A stretch of DNA of 64,000 bases, taken from positions 3,100,001 through 3,164,000 of the forward strand of contig NZ_JAGGMQ010000001.1 of the NCBI RefSeq assembly GCF_017875465.1. The letters are read 5' to 3'. The position numbers were made by a program, and so were the translations under genes. The stretch comes from Winslowiella toletana. GTDB lineage: Bacteria; Pseudomonadota; Gammaproteobacteria; Enterobacterales; Enterobacteriaceae. Below the pieces are notes generated by a model that did no database searches, was not told the origin of the DNA, and saw only the letters and a list, made by a program, of their open reading frames with translations. Shown one piece after another: positions 34,801 through 42,304 of this stretch; position 1 is the stretch's first letter, and the number at the start of each line of letters is the position of its first letter.

Positions 34801-35784
34801 AATCGGGTAACGCTGGTGGCGATAACAGAGACGCAGCTCGCTCGCCACCTGCTGAATTAACTGGCCAAACGGCTGATGGATATCAATCTCAATTTTTAGC
34901 GGGATCATTGAGGAGAACATCCCCAGCGTCTGTTTATGCTGCGCGCCGCAACGGTTGTGTACCGGCACGCCGATAGTCAGGCTCTCCGCCTGCCACAGGC
35001 GCGCATACCAGCAGGTGAGCAGCGCCAGCATAAAGTGCATCACCGAGCCGCCACTCTCTGCGGCATAAGCCTCCATCTGCTGATAGCGCTGATGCGGCAG
35101 AGGGTGGACAATTTGCCGGCTGAGCGAGGCGGCTTGCTGTGTCAACGAAGCCGCTCTTTCGCCCGCCAGCGCACTGGCGGGGGTGCCGGAAAAGCGGCTC
35201 AGCCAGAAGTCGCGATCGGCAGCATAACGCGGAGAGTGCAGATAGGCTTTATCGCTGGCAATAAAGTCCGCATAACGCGTGGCGGCAGGCAGGTCGCCGC
35301 AGGCCCCGGATTTTAACTGCTTATAACGATCGATAATTAAGCGCCCCAGCAGCGACAGGGTGGTGCCGTCGGCAATCAGATGATGAGCGCTAATCAGCCA
35401 CAGGGAATCGGTGGCATTGACTCTGACAAAATGGCAGCGCCACAGCAGCTGGTTATACAGCGGGAAAGGTTTAATAAATGAGACACGCAGATATTCCATT
35501 GCCTGATCGTTTGCCGCCCGTTGCTGCGTAAAGTCGCGATAGTCGATGATTATTTTTTGCCGTGGACGGGTACTCTGGATAATGCCTGATTCATCCTCCT
35601 GCAGGCGAATTCTCAGGGCGTCATGTTGATGTAAAATATCATTAGTTGATTTTTGTAGCAGAGAAATATCGATATCGCGCTTAATTCTCCATATGGCGCC
35701 AATATTATAACAGGGCGTATCCGGCGTGAGTAACTGATCGATTAAAACAGCTTGCTGTACGGTCGTTAAGGGATACACAGGCAT
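31864..35784 (-). CDS. Single-module non-ribosomal peptide synthetase (C-A-PCP-TE)
   Basis: A 1306-residue protein with four domains. Condensation, about 1-430, has the intact catalytic HHLIADG at 134-140. Adenylation, about 460-960, has YTSGSTGQPKG at 615-625. The carrier domain has LGGHSI at 1003-1008 (serine 1007 takes phosphopantetheine). Thioesterase, about 1085-1306, has GWSLGG at 1158-1163, an aspartate in CVLDSVY and a histidine in AANHYS. The ten specificity residues read D661 V662 W665 H704 I729 S731 L755 V763 D764 K953, the serine type. Layout and code resemble EntF, but no catecholate genes, MbtH or phosphopantetheinyl transferase are near. Start ATG 35784 follows GGAGG. The product is unknown. 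Confidence 0.9.
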   Translation of the reverse strand: MPVYPLTTVQQAVLIDQLLTPDTPCYNIGAIWRIKRDIDISLLQKSTNDILHQHDALRIRLQEDESGIIQSTRPRQKIIIDYRDFTQQRAANDQAMEYLRVSFIKPFPLYNQLLWRCHFVRVNATDSLWLISAHHLIADGTTLSLLGRLIIDRYKQLKSGACGDLPAATRYADFIASDKAYLHSPRYAADRDFWLSRFSGTPASALAGERAASLTQQAASLSRQIVHPLPHQRYQQMEAYAAESGGSVMHFMLALLTCWYARLWQAESLTIGVPVHNRCGAQHKQTLGMFSSMIPLKIEIDIHQPFGQLIQQVASELRLCYRHQRYPIAELNRQLRLSQQGRRQLYDITFSLECFPTDIELDNQPLKVSAMHHGYEQMPLTIYLRHYHPQDDPLLEFNFNQGWFNEEWAMRTAARVRHLLKSVLDAATDLPMAQLPLLLATEQRQLARWNHHTQPWTPAGGVHRLFEQQVLRTPQAIALGGCDQPLRYSELNQQANQLAWHLRAAGIGRDDRVALCAERSNQLVIALLAILKAGAAYVPLDPDYPQERLSTMLQDSGARLLLLDDAGERATASAVAPGLVALHLQRDSARWQFAAAENLPASGVDPQRSLAYVIYTSGSTGQPKGVMNEHRGVINRLQWMQQAYQLTPEDRVLQKTPFSFDVSVWEFFWPLISGARLVMAKPGGHRDPDYLCTLIQQQQITTIHFVPSMLQLFLSHGDMAQCDSLQRIICSGEALPLATVQRCHRQLAGAALYNLYGPTEAAVDVSHWHCHPQDPRPLVPIGRPVSNTQLHILDAQLQPLPPGSKGELYIGGVQVARGYLNRPQLTAECFIRDPFSDDPAARLYKTGDLARWLEDGSIEYLGRNDFQVKIRGVRIETAEVEQQIRQCEGIDDAVVMARDDEQGDKRLVAWFVASDQPDLGPRLHRYLRGVLPDYMIPSALVQLQAWPLSPNGKLDRRALPLPTASRNDQCLAPESEDEQLLASWWQEILQVEKVSRDDDFFALGGHSIHAIQLMVRLRRQGLWLDIKTLYAHSSLSSQARAIRNLADDQQLAPEAINNPIQKLLAQLNQSPASFCLLQPLNSQCSPEEVWMIHPAVVGSEIYRDLALSLNGKLSAIGINNYNLFHQPHIDSLSDLAACYLRAMMAHGLSAQRTVRLLGWSLGGNIALEIAAQLEQQGFQDIHICVLDSVYQTEFQLRAEPGTLEMVLAMIGIEDQAAQRALQAEQTDIILSNQPLSAPLRHSRITLFKAMQFATPGEYQSANGQALLALEDNGLAVLNARLRRVPLAANHYSIIYCHQEIGEALMG

Positions 35785-35998
35785 GCGTGCGCCTCCGGCA
35801 AAGGATTGGGCTGTGAGCAATAAAGACAATTAAGTATATAAACTTTTCGCCAAAGCGAAATAAAATGGCGGAATAATTTAACCGTAACAGGAATTATTTA
35901 TTTTAGACGGGGTTCTATTTTAATGCGGTATTATGATCTTTATTTAAGATGCGGATATAATAAATCAATTATCGTCAGGATATCATTGAGAAATAAAA
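35785..35998 (-). other. AT-rich leader of the peptide synthetase gene
   Basis: This stretch between the synthetase start and the urt terminator is AT-rich and has no gene. The synthetase promoter must be here, since the strong terminator just upstream should block read-through from the urt genes. No Fur-like or sigma-54-like site was seen. Confidence 0.5.
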
Positions 35999-36030
35999 CA
36001 GGCGTAAGCGTTAAATACCCTTACGCCTGA
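35990..36030 (-). terminator. Terminator of the urea operon
   Basis: On the minus strand CAGGCGTAAG (36020-36029) pairs with CTTACGCCTG (35999-36008), a perfect 10-bp stem, then TTTTATTT. It lies 13 bases past urtE and separates the urea operon from the synthetase. Confidence 0.8.
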
Positions 36031-36042
36031 AAAATAACATCA

Positions 36043-36741
36043 TTAAATGGCCACCAGCCCGCGTACGCCATCTGCTTCCATACTGTCGCCGCGACCCCGC
36101 CGCACAATCTCACCGCGCGACATCACCAGATAGTTGTCGGCCAGCTCGGCGGCAAAGTCATAGAACTGCTCCACCAGCAGGATCGACATATCACCACGCT
36201 GCGCCAGCTGGCGGATCACCGCGCCGATCTCCTTAATTACCGATGGCTGGATCCCTTCGGTTGGTTCATCCAGGATCAGCAATTGCGGTTTGCAGGCCAG
36301 CGCGCGCCCAATGGCTAATTGCTGCTGCTGACCACCGGAAAGATCACCACCGCGCCGCTGCTTCATCTCTTTGAGTACCGGAAACAGCTGATAGATCTCT
36401 TCCGGCACTTGTCGGGCCTGCGCGGCGGGAAAGCGCGCCAGCCCCATTAACAGATTCTCTTCTACCGTCAGACGCGGAAAGATCTCACGTCCCTGCGGCA
36501 CATAAGCGATGCCCGCCTGTACCCGTTGATGCGGCTTATGCGAGTTAATCACCTTATCCTGCCAGCTGATGGTGCCGGATTTGGCCGGGATCAGCCCCAT
36601 CAGACACTTCAGCAGGGTGGTTTTCCCGACGCCATTGCGACCGAGCAGGCAGGTGACTTCGCCCTGACGGGTTGTAAACGACAGTCCGCGCAGGATATGA
36701 CTGCCACCATAATATTGATTCAGTTCAGATACCTGTAACAT
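36043..36741 (-). CDS. urtE: UrtE, urea ABC transporter ATP-binding protein
   Basis: A 232-residue ATPase. Walker A is GRNGVGKTT (about 37-45), the signature is LSGGQQQQLAIGRAL, and Walker B is LLILDEPTEG with IQPSVIKEIG as in the branched-chain/urea LivF-UrtE branch. Start ATG 36741 (MLQVSELNQYYGG) lies one base from the urtD stop; a longer frame upstream is a shadow of urtD. It powers urea import with UrtD. Last gene of the operon. Confidence 0.93.
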   Translation of the reverse strand: MLQVSELNQYYGGSHILRGLSFTTRQGEVTCLLGRNGVGKTTLLKCLMGLIPAKSGTISWQDKVINSHKPHQRVQAGIAYVPQGREIFPRLTVEENLLMGLARFPAAQARQVPEEIYQLFPVLKEMKQRRGGDLSGGQQQQLAIGRALACKPQLLILDEPTEGIQPSVIKEIGAVIRQLAQRGDMSILLVEQFYDFAAELADNYLVMSRGEIVRRGRGDSMEADGVRGLVAI

Positions 36742-36742
36742 A

Positions 36743-37534
36743 TCAGCGCCCCAGATAAACTTCGATAACCTGCTCGTTGGCCTGCACTTCGCGCAGCGAA
36801 CCTTCCGCCAGCACCTGACCCTGATGCAGTACCGTAACGTGGTCGGCAATGGTTTCCACAAAGCCCATATCGTGCTCCACCACCATCAGCGAATGCTTAC
36901 CGGCGAGGGTGCGAAACAGCTCGGCGGTATACTCGGTTTCGGCATCGGTCATACCGGCGGCAGGCTCGTCGAGCAGCAACAGATGCGGCTCCTGCACCAG
37001 CAGCATACCGATCTCCAGAAACTGTTTTTGTCCGTGGGATAGCAGCCCGGCGGGGCGGCTGCGTTCGGCGCCGAGGCGCAGCAGCTTCAGTACCTCATCG
37101 ATGCGATCCTGCTGTTCGCTGTCCAGCCGCGCGCGCAAACAGGCCCACACCGACTTATCGGTTTTAAGCGCAATTTCCAGATTTTCAGACACCGACAGCG
37201 CCTCAAATACCGTTGGTTTCTGGAATTTGCGGCCAATGCCGCTGCGGGCAATTGCCACCGGCGACAGGCGGGTGAGATCGGTATCCTGATCGTAAATCAC
37301 TTTACCGCTATCAGGCCGCGTTTTTCCGGTGATCACATCCATCAGTGTGGTTTTTCCGGCACCGTTCGGACCGATAACACAGCGCAGTTCACCGACGCCA
37401 ATATTCAGTGACAGATCGGTAAGCGCACGAAAGCCATCAAAGGAAACGTTGATCGCATTCAGCTGCAGGATCGGATCGCTTTGCTGGCGAAAACGATCTG
37501 ACGGATGAGGCTGGGTAAACAGTGGCTCAGTCAT
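36743..37534 (-). CDS. urtD: UrtD, urea ABC transporter ATP-binding protein
   Basis: A 263-residue ATPase of the LivG-UrtD branch. Walker A is GPNGAGKTT (about 54-62), the signature is LSHGQKQFLEIG, typical of UrtD, and Walker B is LLLLDEPAAGM. IGRKFQKPTVFEALSV is a UrtD hallmark. It overlaps urtC by 8 bases and abuts urtE. Confidence 0.95.
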   Translation of the reverse strand: MTEPLFTQPHPSDRFRQQSDPILQLNAINVSFDGFRALTDLSLNIGVGELRCVIGPNGAGKTTLMDVITGKTRPDSGKVIYDQDTDLTRLSPVAIARSGIGRKFQKPTVFEALSVSENLEIALKTDKSVWACLRARLDSEQQDRIDEVLKLLRLGAERSRPAGLLSHGQKQFLEIGMLLVQEPHLLLLDEPAAGMTDAETEYTAELFRTLAGKHSLMVVEHDMGFVETIADHVTVLHQGQVLAEGSLREVQANEQVIEVYLGR

Positions 37535-38603
37535 GCTTCCTCCGGCGGATCAGACCAATAACGCCATGCGGCAGAAACAGCGTGACGAGAATAAACATCA
37601 GGCCGAGGAAGAACAGCCAGTATTCAGGAAAAGCCATGGTGAACCAGCTTTTCGCGCCGTTGACGATCCCGGCGCCCAGCAGCGGACCAATCAGCGTGCC
37701 GCGTCCGCCTAACGCCACCCAGATCGCGGCTTCAATTGAGTTGGTGGGCGACATTTCACCGGGATTGATAATCCCCACCTGCGGTACATACAGCGCGCCC
37801 GCCAGTCCGCACAGCACCGCCGACAGCGTCCAGACAAACAGCTTAAAACCCTTTGGGTCGTAGCCGATAAACATCAGACGGTTTTCGGCGTCGCGGACTG
37901 CCGTCAGCACACGGCCAAACTTGCTGCGCGCCAGCGCAAAGCCGATACCGAGGCTGGCGACCAGCAGTAACACGGTGGCGATAAACAGCCCGATGCGGGT
38001 GCTGGTGGCGGTCACCGGAAAACCGAGCAGGGTGGTAAAACCGGTAAAGCCATTGTTGCCGCCAAAGCCGGTTTCATTGCGGAAAAACAGCAGCATGCCG
38101 GCATAGGTCAGCGCCTGCGTCATAATCGAAAAGTAGACGCCCTTAATCTTCGAGCGAAAGGCAAACCAGCCAAACAGCAGCGCCAGCAGACCGGGCGCCA
38201 GCATAATCAGGCACAGCGCCCACGCAAAGTGCTGGGTGCCGCTCCAGAACCACGGCAGTTCACTCCATGACAGAAACGACATAAATGCTGGCAGGCCATC
38301 GCCCGCCGCCTGCCGCATCAGATACATGCCCATCGCATAGCCGCCAAGGGCGAAAAACAGGCCATGACCCAGCGACAGCAGACCGGCATAGCCCCACACC
38401 AGATCCAGCGCCACCGCCACAATCGCATAGCAGAGGATTTTACCGACCAGCGTCAGGGTGTAGGTGGAGATTGCCAGCGGATTCTCCGCCGGTAACAGCG
38501 CCAGAAACGGCATAATCAGCAGCGTCAGCAGCGCAATAACGCCGATGCTGATGGTCAGTCGCGGTGCTTTTTGCGCGACGGTTAGCGTCATTGGTTGTGT
38601 CAT
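37527..38603 (-). CDS. urtC: UrtC, urea ABC transporter permease
   Basis: A 358-residue membrane protein with eight to ten helices, of the LivM-type permeases. The stretch GYAGLLSLGHGLFFALGGYAMGMYL and the C-terminal IGPLLGAGIVNGAKSWFT are family signatures. Its start codon shares a base with the urtB stop and its end overlaps urtD, which shows tight translational coupling. Confidence 0.94.
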   Translation of the reverse strand: MTQPMTLTVAQKAPRLTISIGVIALLTLLIMPFLALLPAENPLAISTYTLTLVGKILCYAIVAVALDLVWGYAGLLSLGHGLFFALGGYAMGMYLMRQAAGDGLPAFMSFLSWSELPWFWSGTQHFAWALCLIMLAPGLLALLFGWFAFRSKIKGVYFSIMTQALTYAGMLLFFRNETGFGGNNGFTGFTTLLGFPVTATSTRIGLFIATVLLLVASLGIGFALARSKFGRVLTAVRDAENRLMFIGYDPKGFKLFVWTLSAVLCGLAGALYVPQVGIINPGEMSPTNSIEAAIWVALGGRGTLIGPLLGAGIVNGAKSWFTMAFPEYWLFFLGLMFILVTLFLPHGVIGLIRRRKHD

Positions 38604-40177
38604 CAGTCAGTCACCCGCCCTTTGAATGCAAACAGCCCCTGCGGTCGTTTCTGAATAAACAGAATGATCAGCACCAGGATCAGGATCTTGCCGAGCACCG
38701 CGCCGATTTGTGGCTCCAGCACCTTATTCAGAATGCCAAGGCCAACGGCGGCGACTACGGTGCCCGCCAGCTGGCCGACACCGCCCAGCACCACCACCAG
38801 GAAGGAGTCGATAATGTAGCCCTGACCCAGTTCCGGGCCGACATTGCCTAATTGCGACAGCGCCACGCCGCCCAGTCCGGCAATGCCGGAACCGAGACCA
38901 AACGCCAGCATATCAACGCGGCCAGTGGGCACGCCGCAGCAGTCGGCCATCGCGCGGTTCTGCGTTACCGCCCGCACATTCATGCCAAGGCGGGTTTTAT
39001 TCAGTAGCAGCCAGGTGAGGATCAGCACGCCAGTCACAAACAGGATCACTGCGATGCGGTTATAAGGCAGTACCAGATTCGGCAGGATCTGCATGCCGCC
39101 GGAGAGCCACGCCGGATTCGCCACTTCGAGATTCTGTGCGCCAAACAGCACGCGGATCAGCTGGATCAGCATCAGGCTGATGCCCCAGGTGGCGAGCAGG
39201 GTTTCCAGCGGGCGGCCATACAGGTGGCGGATCACTGTACGCTCCAGCAGCATGCCGATGGTTGCGGTAATAAAAAAGGCCACTGGTAATGCCAGCAGCG
39301 GATACCAGGCCAGCCACTCCGGCGCAAAGCGCTGAAACAGGCTCTGCACCAGCCAGGTGGCATAGGCGCCAAGCATCAGCATCTCGCCGTGCGCCATATT
39401 GATTACACCGAGCAGGCCATAGGTGATCGCCAGCCCCAGCGCCGCCAGCAGCAGAATCGAGCCAAGTGACAGCCCGGTAAACGCCTGCCCGAGCAGATCG
39501 CTCCACATCAGACGCTGTTTAATCTGCTGCAGGCTGTCGGCGGCAGCAGCGCGCACAGCGGCATCCGGTTCATTCTGTTCGCTGGTCAGACGTTGCAGGC
39601 TGCCCTGCATATTAGGATCGCTGGTTTCGCCCAGCAGTTTCACCGCGCGCAGACGCACCTGGGGATTGCTGTCGTTCAGCTGCAGATTAGCCAGCGCTAA
39701 GGTCAGCGCGGCGTGAACATTGCTATCCTGTTCAGCGGCGAGGCGCTGCGTCAGTAGCGGCAACTGATCGGCGACAGCATCATTTTGTAAGGCGCGCGCG
39801 GCACGCAGGCGGGTGGGCTGGTCGTTGCTGACCAGCTGATGCGATGCCAGCGCATTGATTATCAGCACGCGCAGACGGTTATTCATAAACAGCTTTTTGG
39901 TCGCTCCGGCGGGCTTTGCGCTGCCTTCCAGCGGCGTCAGCTGGCCATTGTGCCCGACAAACGGCTGTTTGTTTTGATCGATAACCACTGCTTCTTCACG
40001 CAGCGCCTGCAACAGAGCCAGGCGCGAGGCATCGGGCGCTGCGGCCCACTGTTGTAACAGGCTGGCCTGCTGCGTGCGGCTGGCAGCGGCGTAATCTGCG
40101 GCCGGACCGGCTTGCGCGGCAAATGGCGCAAGCAGGCACAGCGACAGCAGTAGCCAATATAATTTGATTATCTTCAT
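38603..40177 (-). CDS. urtB: UrtB, urea ABC transporter permease with N-terminal extension
   Basis: A 524-residue protein. A signal-like segment (MKIIKLYWLLLSLCLLAPFAAQAG) is followed by a soluble, helical-repeat-like part (about 25-230: NNRLRVLIINALASH, SNPQVRLRAVKLLGETSDPNMQ). The LivH-type permease core with eight or more helices covers about 235-520 (GVINMAHGEMLMLGAY). The extension is usual for proteobacterial UrtB and absent from LivH. It is separated from urtA by 100 bases holding two hairpins. Confidence 0.94.
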   Translation of the reverse strand: MKIIKLYWLLLSLCLLAPFAAQAGPAADYAAASRTQQASLLQQWAAAPDASRLALLQALREEAVVIDQNKQPFVGHNGQLTPLEGSAKPAGATKKLFMNNRLRVLIINALASHQLVSNDQPTRLRAARALQNDAVADQLPLLTQRLAAEQDSNVHAALTLALANLQLNDSNPQVRLRAVKLLGETSDPNMQGSLQRLTSEQNEPDAAVRAAAADSLQQIKQRLMWSDLLGQAFTGLSLGSILLLAALGLAITYGLLGVINMAHGEMLMLGAYATWLVQSLFQRFAPEWLAWYPLLALPVAFFITATIGMLLERTVIRHLYGRPLETLLATWGISLMLIQLIRVLFGAQNLEVANPAWLSGGMQILPNLVLPYNRIAVILFVTGVLILTWLLLNKTRLGMNVRAVTQNRAMADCCGVPTGRVDMLAFGLGSGIAGLGGVALSQLGNVGPELGQGYIIDSFLVVVLGGVGQLAGTVVAAVGLGILNKVLEPQIGAVLGKILILVLIILFIQKRPQGLFAFKGRVTD

Positions 40178-40201
40178 CGCGATGCCTGTCTTATCTTGTA
40201 G

Positions 40202-40221
40202 GGGCGGCGTTTTCGCCGCCC
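40202..40221. repeat. GC palindrome between urtA and urtB
   Basis: GGGCGGCG-TTTT-CGCCGCCC with the flank GTAG before it, the same as the copy at 62090-62113. It is the only copy in the window that lies between two genes of one operon rather than between convergent genes. Confidence 0.7.
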
Positions 40222-40237
40222 GTGCCGCTGGAAAACG

Positions 40238-40257
40238 GGAGCCGATAACGGCTCCCC
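40238..40257 (-). terminator. Hairpin directly after urtA
   Basis: GGGAGCCG-ATAA-CGGCTCCC, a perfect 8-bp stem, 20 bases past the urtA stop. It lacks a T tract, so it may stabilise the urtA part of the mRNA and lower read-through to urtB, giving more binding protein than permease. Confidence 0.5.
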
Positions 40258-40277
40258 TGTGTTCGAGTTTTCCCGGA

Positions 40278-41546
40278 CTATTGCGAAGATTTCACCGGAT
40301 GGTCTGGCTTCTTATCATTACCGGCGATATACGGGCTCCATGGCTGGGCGCGCACCGGCTTATCGGTCTGCCATACCACGTTAAACTGGCCGTTATCTTC
40401 GATCTCGCCAATCATCACTGGCTTATGCAGATGGTGGTTAGTCTGGTCCATGGTCAGAGTAAAACCATCCGGCGCGGCGAAGGTCTGTCCGGCCATGGCG
40501 GCGCGTACTTTATCCACATCGGTGGTACCGGCTTTCTCAACTGCCTGCGCCCACATATGGATGCCGACATAGGTCGCTTCCATCGGATCGTTGGTAACCA
40601 CGGTGTCCGCATTTGGCAGTTTGTGAGCCTTGGCATAAGCCCGATACGCAGCGACAAACTTGGTGTTGGTTGGGTTATCTACCGACTGGAAGTAATTCCA
40701 TGCCGCTAAGTTACCGACCAGTGGTTTGGTATCGATGCCACGCAGCTCTTCTTCACCCACCGAGAAGGCGACAACCGGCACATCGGTCGCTTTGATGCCC
40801 TGATTCGCCAGTTCTTTGTAGAACGGTACGTTAGAGTCACCATTAATAGTGGACACCACCGCGGTTTTACCGCCCGCGGAGAACTTTTTAATATCGGAGA
40901 CGATGGTCTGATAATCGCTGTAACCAAACGGTGTATAGACCTCTTTAATATCTTTATCCTGAATCCCTTTTGAGTGCAGGAAAGCGCGTAAAATCTTATT
41001 GGTGGTGCGCGGATAGACGTAGTCGGTGCCAAGCAGGAAGAAGCGTTTTGCTGCGCCGCCATCTTCACTCATCAGGTATTCCACGGCCGGAATCGCCTGC
41101 TGGTTTGGCGCGGCGCCGGTATAAAACACGTTTGGCGACATCTCTTCGCCTTCATACTGCACCGGATAGAACAGCAGGCCGTTCAGCTCTTCAAATACCG
41201 GCAGCACCGATTTACGTGATACTGAGGTCCAGCAACCGAATACCACTGCCGCTTTGTCCTGCGTCAGCAGCTGACGCGCTTTTTCGGCAAACAGTGGCCA
41301 GTTAGAGGCCGGATCCACCACTACCGGTTCCAGTTTTTTACCCAGTACCCCACCGCTGGCATTGATCTCATCAATGGTCATCAGCGCCACATCTTTTAAC
41401 GGCGTTTCTGAAATCGCCATGGTGCCGGAGAGCGAATGCATAATACCGACTTTAATCGTATCTGCCGCCTGTGCTCCCCAGGCGAGCCCCATGCTGACAA
41501 CCGTGGCGGACAGCGCAAATGCCTGCAAAAGTGAACGTCGTTTCAT
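40278..41546 (-). CDS. urtA: UrtA, periplasmic urea-binding protein
   Basis: A 422-residue protein with a signal peptide (MKRRSLLQAFALSATVVSMG, cleavage after AQA). The mature part has the UrtA signatures VGIMHSLSGTMAISETPLKDVALMTIDEINASGG, VFGCWTSVSRKSVLPVFEELNGLLFYPVQYEGEE-like and NVFYTGAAPNQQ. It captures urea or short amides and hands them to UrtBC. First gene of the transporter set, 31 bases after the GntR gene. Confidence 0.95.
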   Translation of the reverse strand: MKRRSLLQAFALSATVVSMGLAWGAQAADTIKVGIMHSLSGTMAISETPLKDVALMTIDEINASGGVLGKKLEPVVVDPASNWPLFAEKARQLLTQDKAAVVFGCWTSVSRKSVLPVFEELNGLLFYPVQYEGEEMSPNVFYTGAAPNQQAIPAVEYLMSEDGGAAKRFFLLGTDYVYPRTTNKILRAFLHSKGIQDKDIKEVYTPFGYSDYQTIVSDIKKFSAGGKTAVVSTINGDSNVPFYKELANQGIKATDVPVVAFSVGEEELRGIDTKPLVGNLAAWNYFQSVDNPTNTKFVAAYRAYAKAHKLPNADTVVTNDPMEATYVGIHMWAQAVEKAGTTDVDKVRAAMAGQTFAAPDGFTLTMDQTNHHLHKPVMIGEIEDNGQFNVVWQTDKPVRAQPWSPYIAGNDKKPDHPVKSSQ

Positions 41547-41577
41547 ATCAACAGCCCCTCAAAGATATTGGTTGGAA

Positions 41578-42294
41578 TTATTCGGGTGAACTGGTCTGAA
41601 GCCTTGCCTGCTGTAGCATATGTAGCGTGATTTTCCTGACCTCGGCCTTACTGACGGAGATATGATCGGTCAGGATGCGTTGTGCCTCCTCGGTTTGTTG
41701 TTTTAATACCGCCAGCAAAATACGGGCGTGTTCGCTATAGGTGGCATCAATACGATCCTCACGCGTAAAGTCGAGGCGACGAATGATGCGGATTTTTTCG
41801 GTTAACTCGGCATGGATCCGCGCCATTTCACCGTTGCCAGCGGCGGCGACAATCGCCATATGGAACGCTTCATCATGCAGCGATACCGCTTTACCCTCTT
41901 CCAGCCGTGGCTGATCGACCCAGAAGGCGGTCAGATCCGCCAGTAGTTCGGCGCAGCGGGCGGGCGGCAGCGCACATAAGCGGCGAACCGCTTCCCGCTC
42001 CAGCACGATGCGCAAATCGTACTGCTCTTCGAAGTATTCAAAATCAAATGGCCGTACCTGCCAGCCGCTGCGAAACCACACTTCGACATAGCCTTCACGC
42101 TCCAGCCAGAACAGCGCCTGCCGCACGGGTGTGCGGCTGACTTCCATTCTTTCCGCCACTTCGCTTTCGCTAAAGCGGTCGCCGGGCATCAGGCGGAAAT
42201 CGAAAATATCGTTTTTAATCGTCTGGTAAATGCGTTCGGCCAGCACTTCCGGGCGTCCTTTACTGCGTTTCTGATGAAATCCGGCCTGCTGCAT
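41578..42294 (-). CDS. GntR/FadR-family regulator of the urea operon
   Basis: A 238-residue regulator. The winged helix is at the N-terminus (FSESEVAERMEVSRTPVRQALFWLEREGYVEV) and an FCD effector domain follows (about 90-225). Start ATG 42294 follows AAGGA with 8-base spacing and lies 10 bases from the urea carboxylase stop; a longer frame is a shadow of that gene. Placed between the urea-degrading and urea-import genes, it probably senses urea, allophanate or a related metabolite. Its operator was not identified. Confidence 0.88.
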   Translation of the reverse strand: MQQAGFHQKRSKGRPEVLAERIYQTIKNDIFDFRLMPGDRFSESEVAERMEVSRTPVRQALFWLEREGYVEVWFRSGWQVRPFDFEYFEEQYDLRIVLEREAVRRLCALPPARCAELLADLTAFWVDQPRLEEGKAVSLHDEAFHMAIVAAAGNGEMARIHAELTEKIRIIRRLDFTREDRIDATYSEHARILLAVLKQQTEEAQRILTDHISVSKAEVRKITLHMLQQARLQTSSPE

Positions 42295-42304
42295 GCAGTT
42301 GTCC

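Noticed and set aside
31864-35784. Peptide synthetase as the EntF of an enterobactin cluster
   Set aside because: Domain order and serine code fit, but no entABCDE, fepA or Fur-like site is present nearby, so the name entF is not supported.
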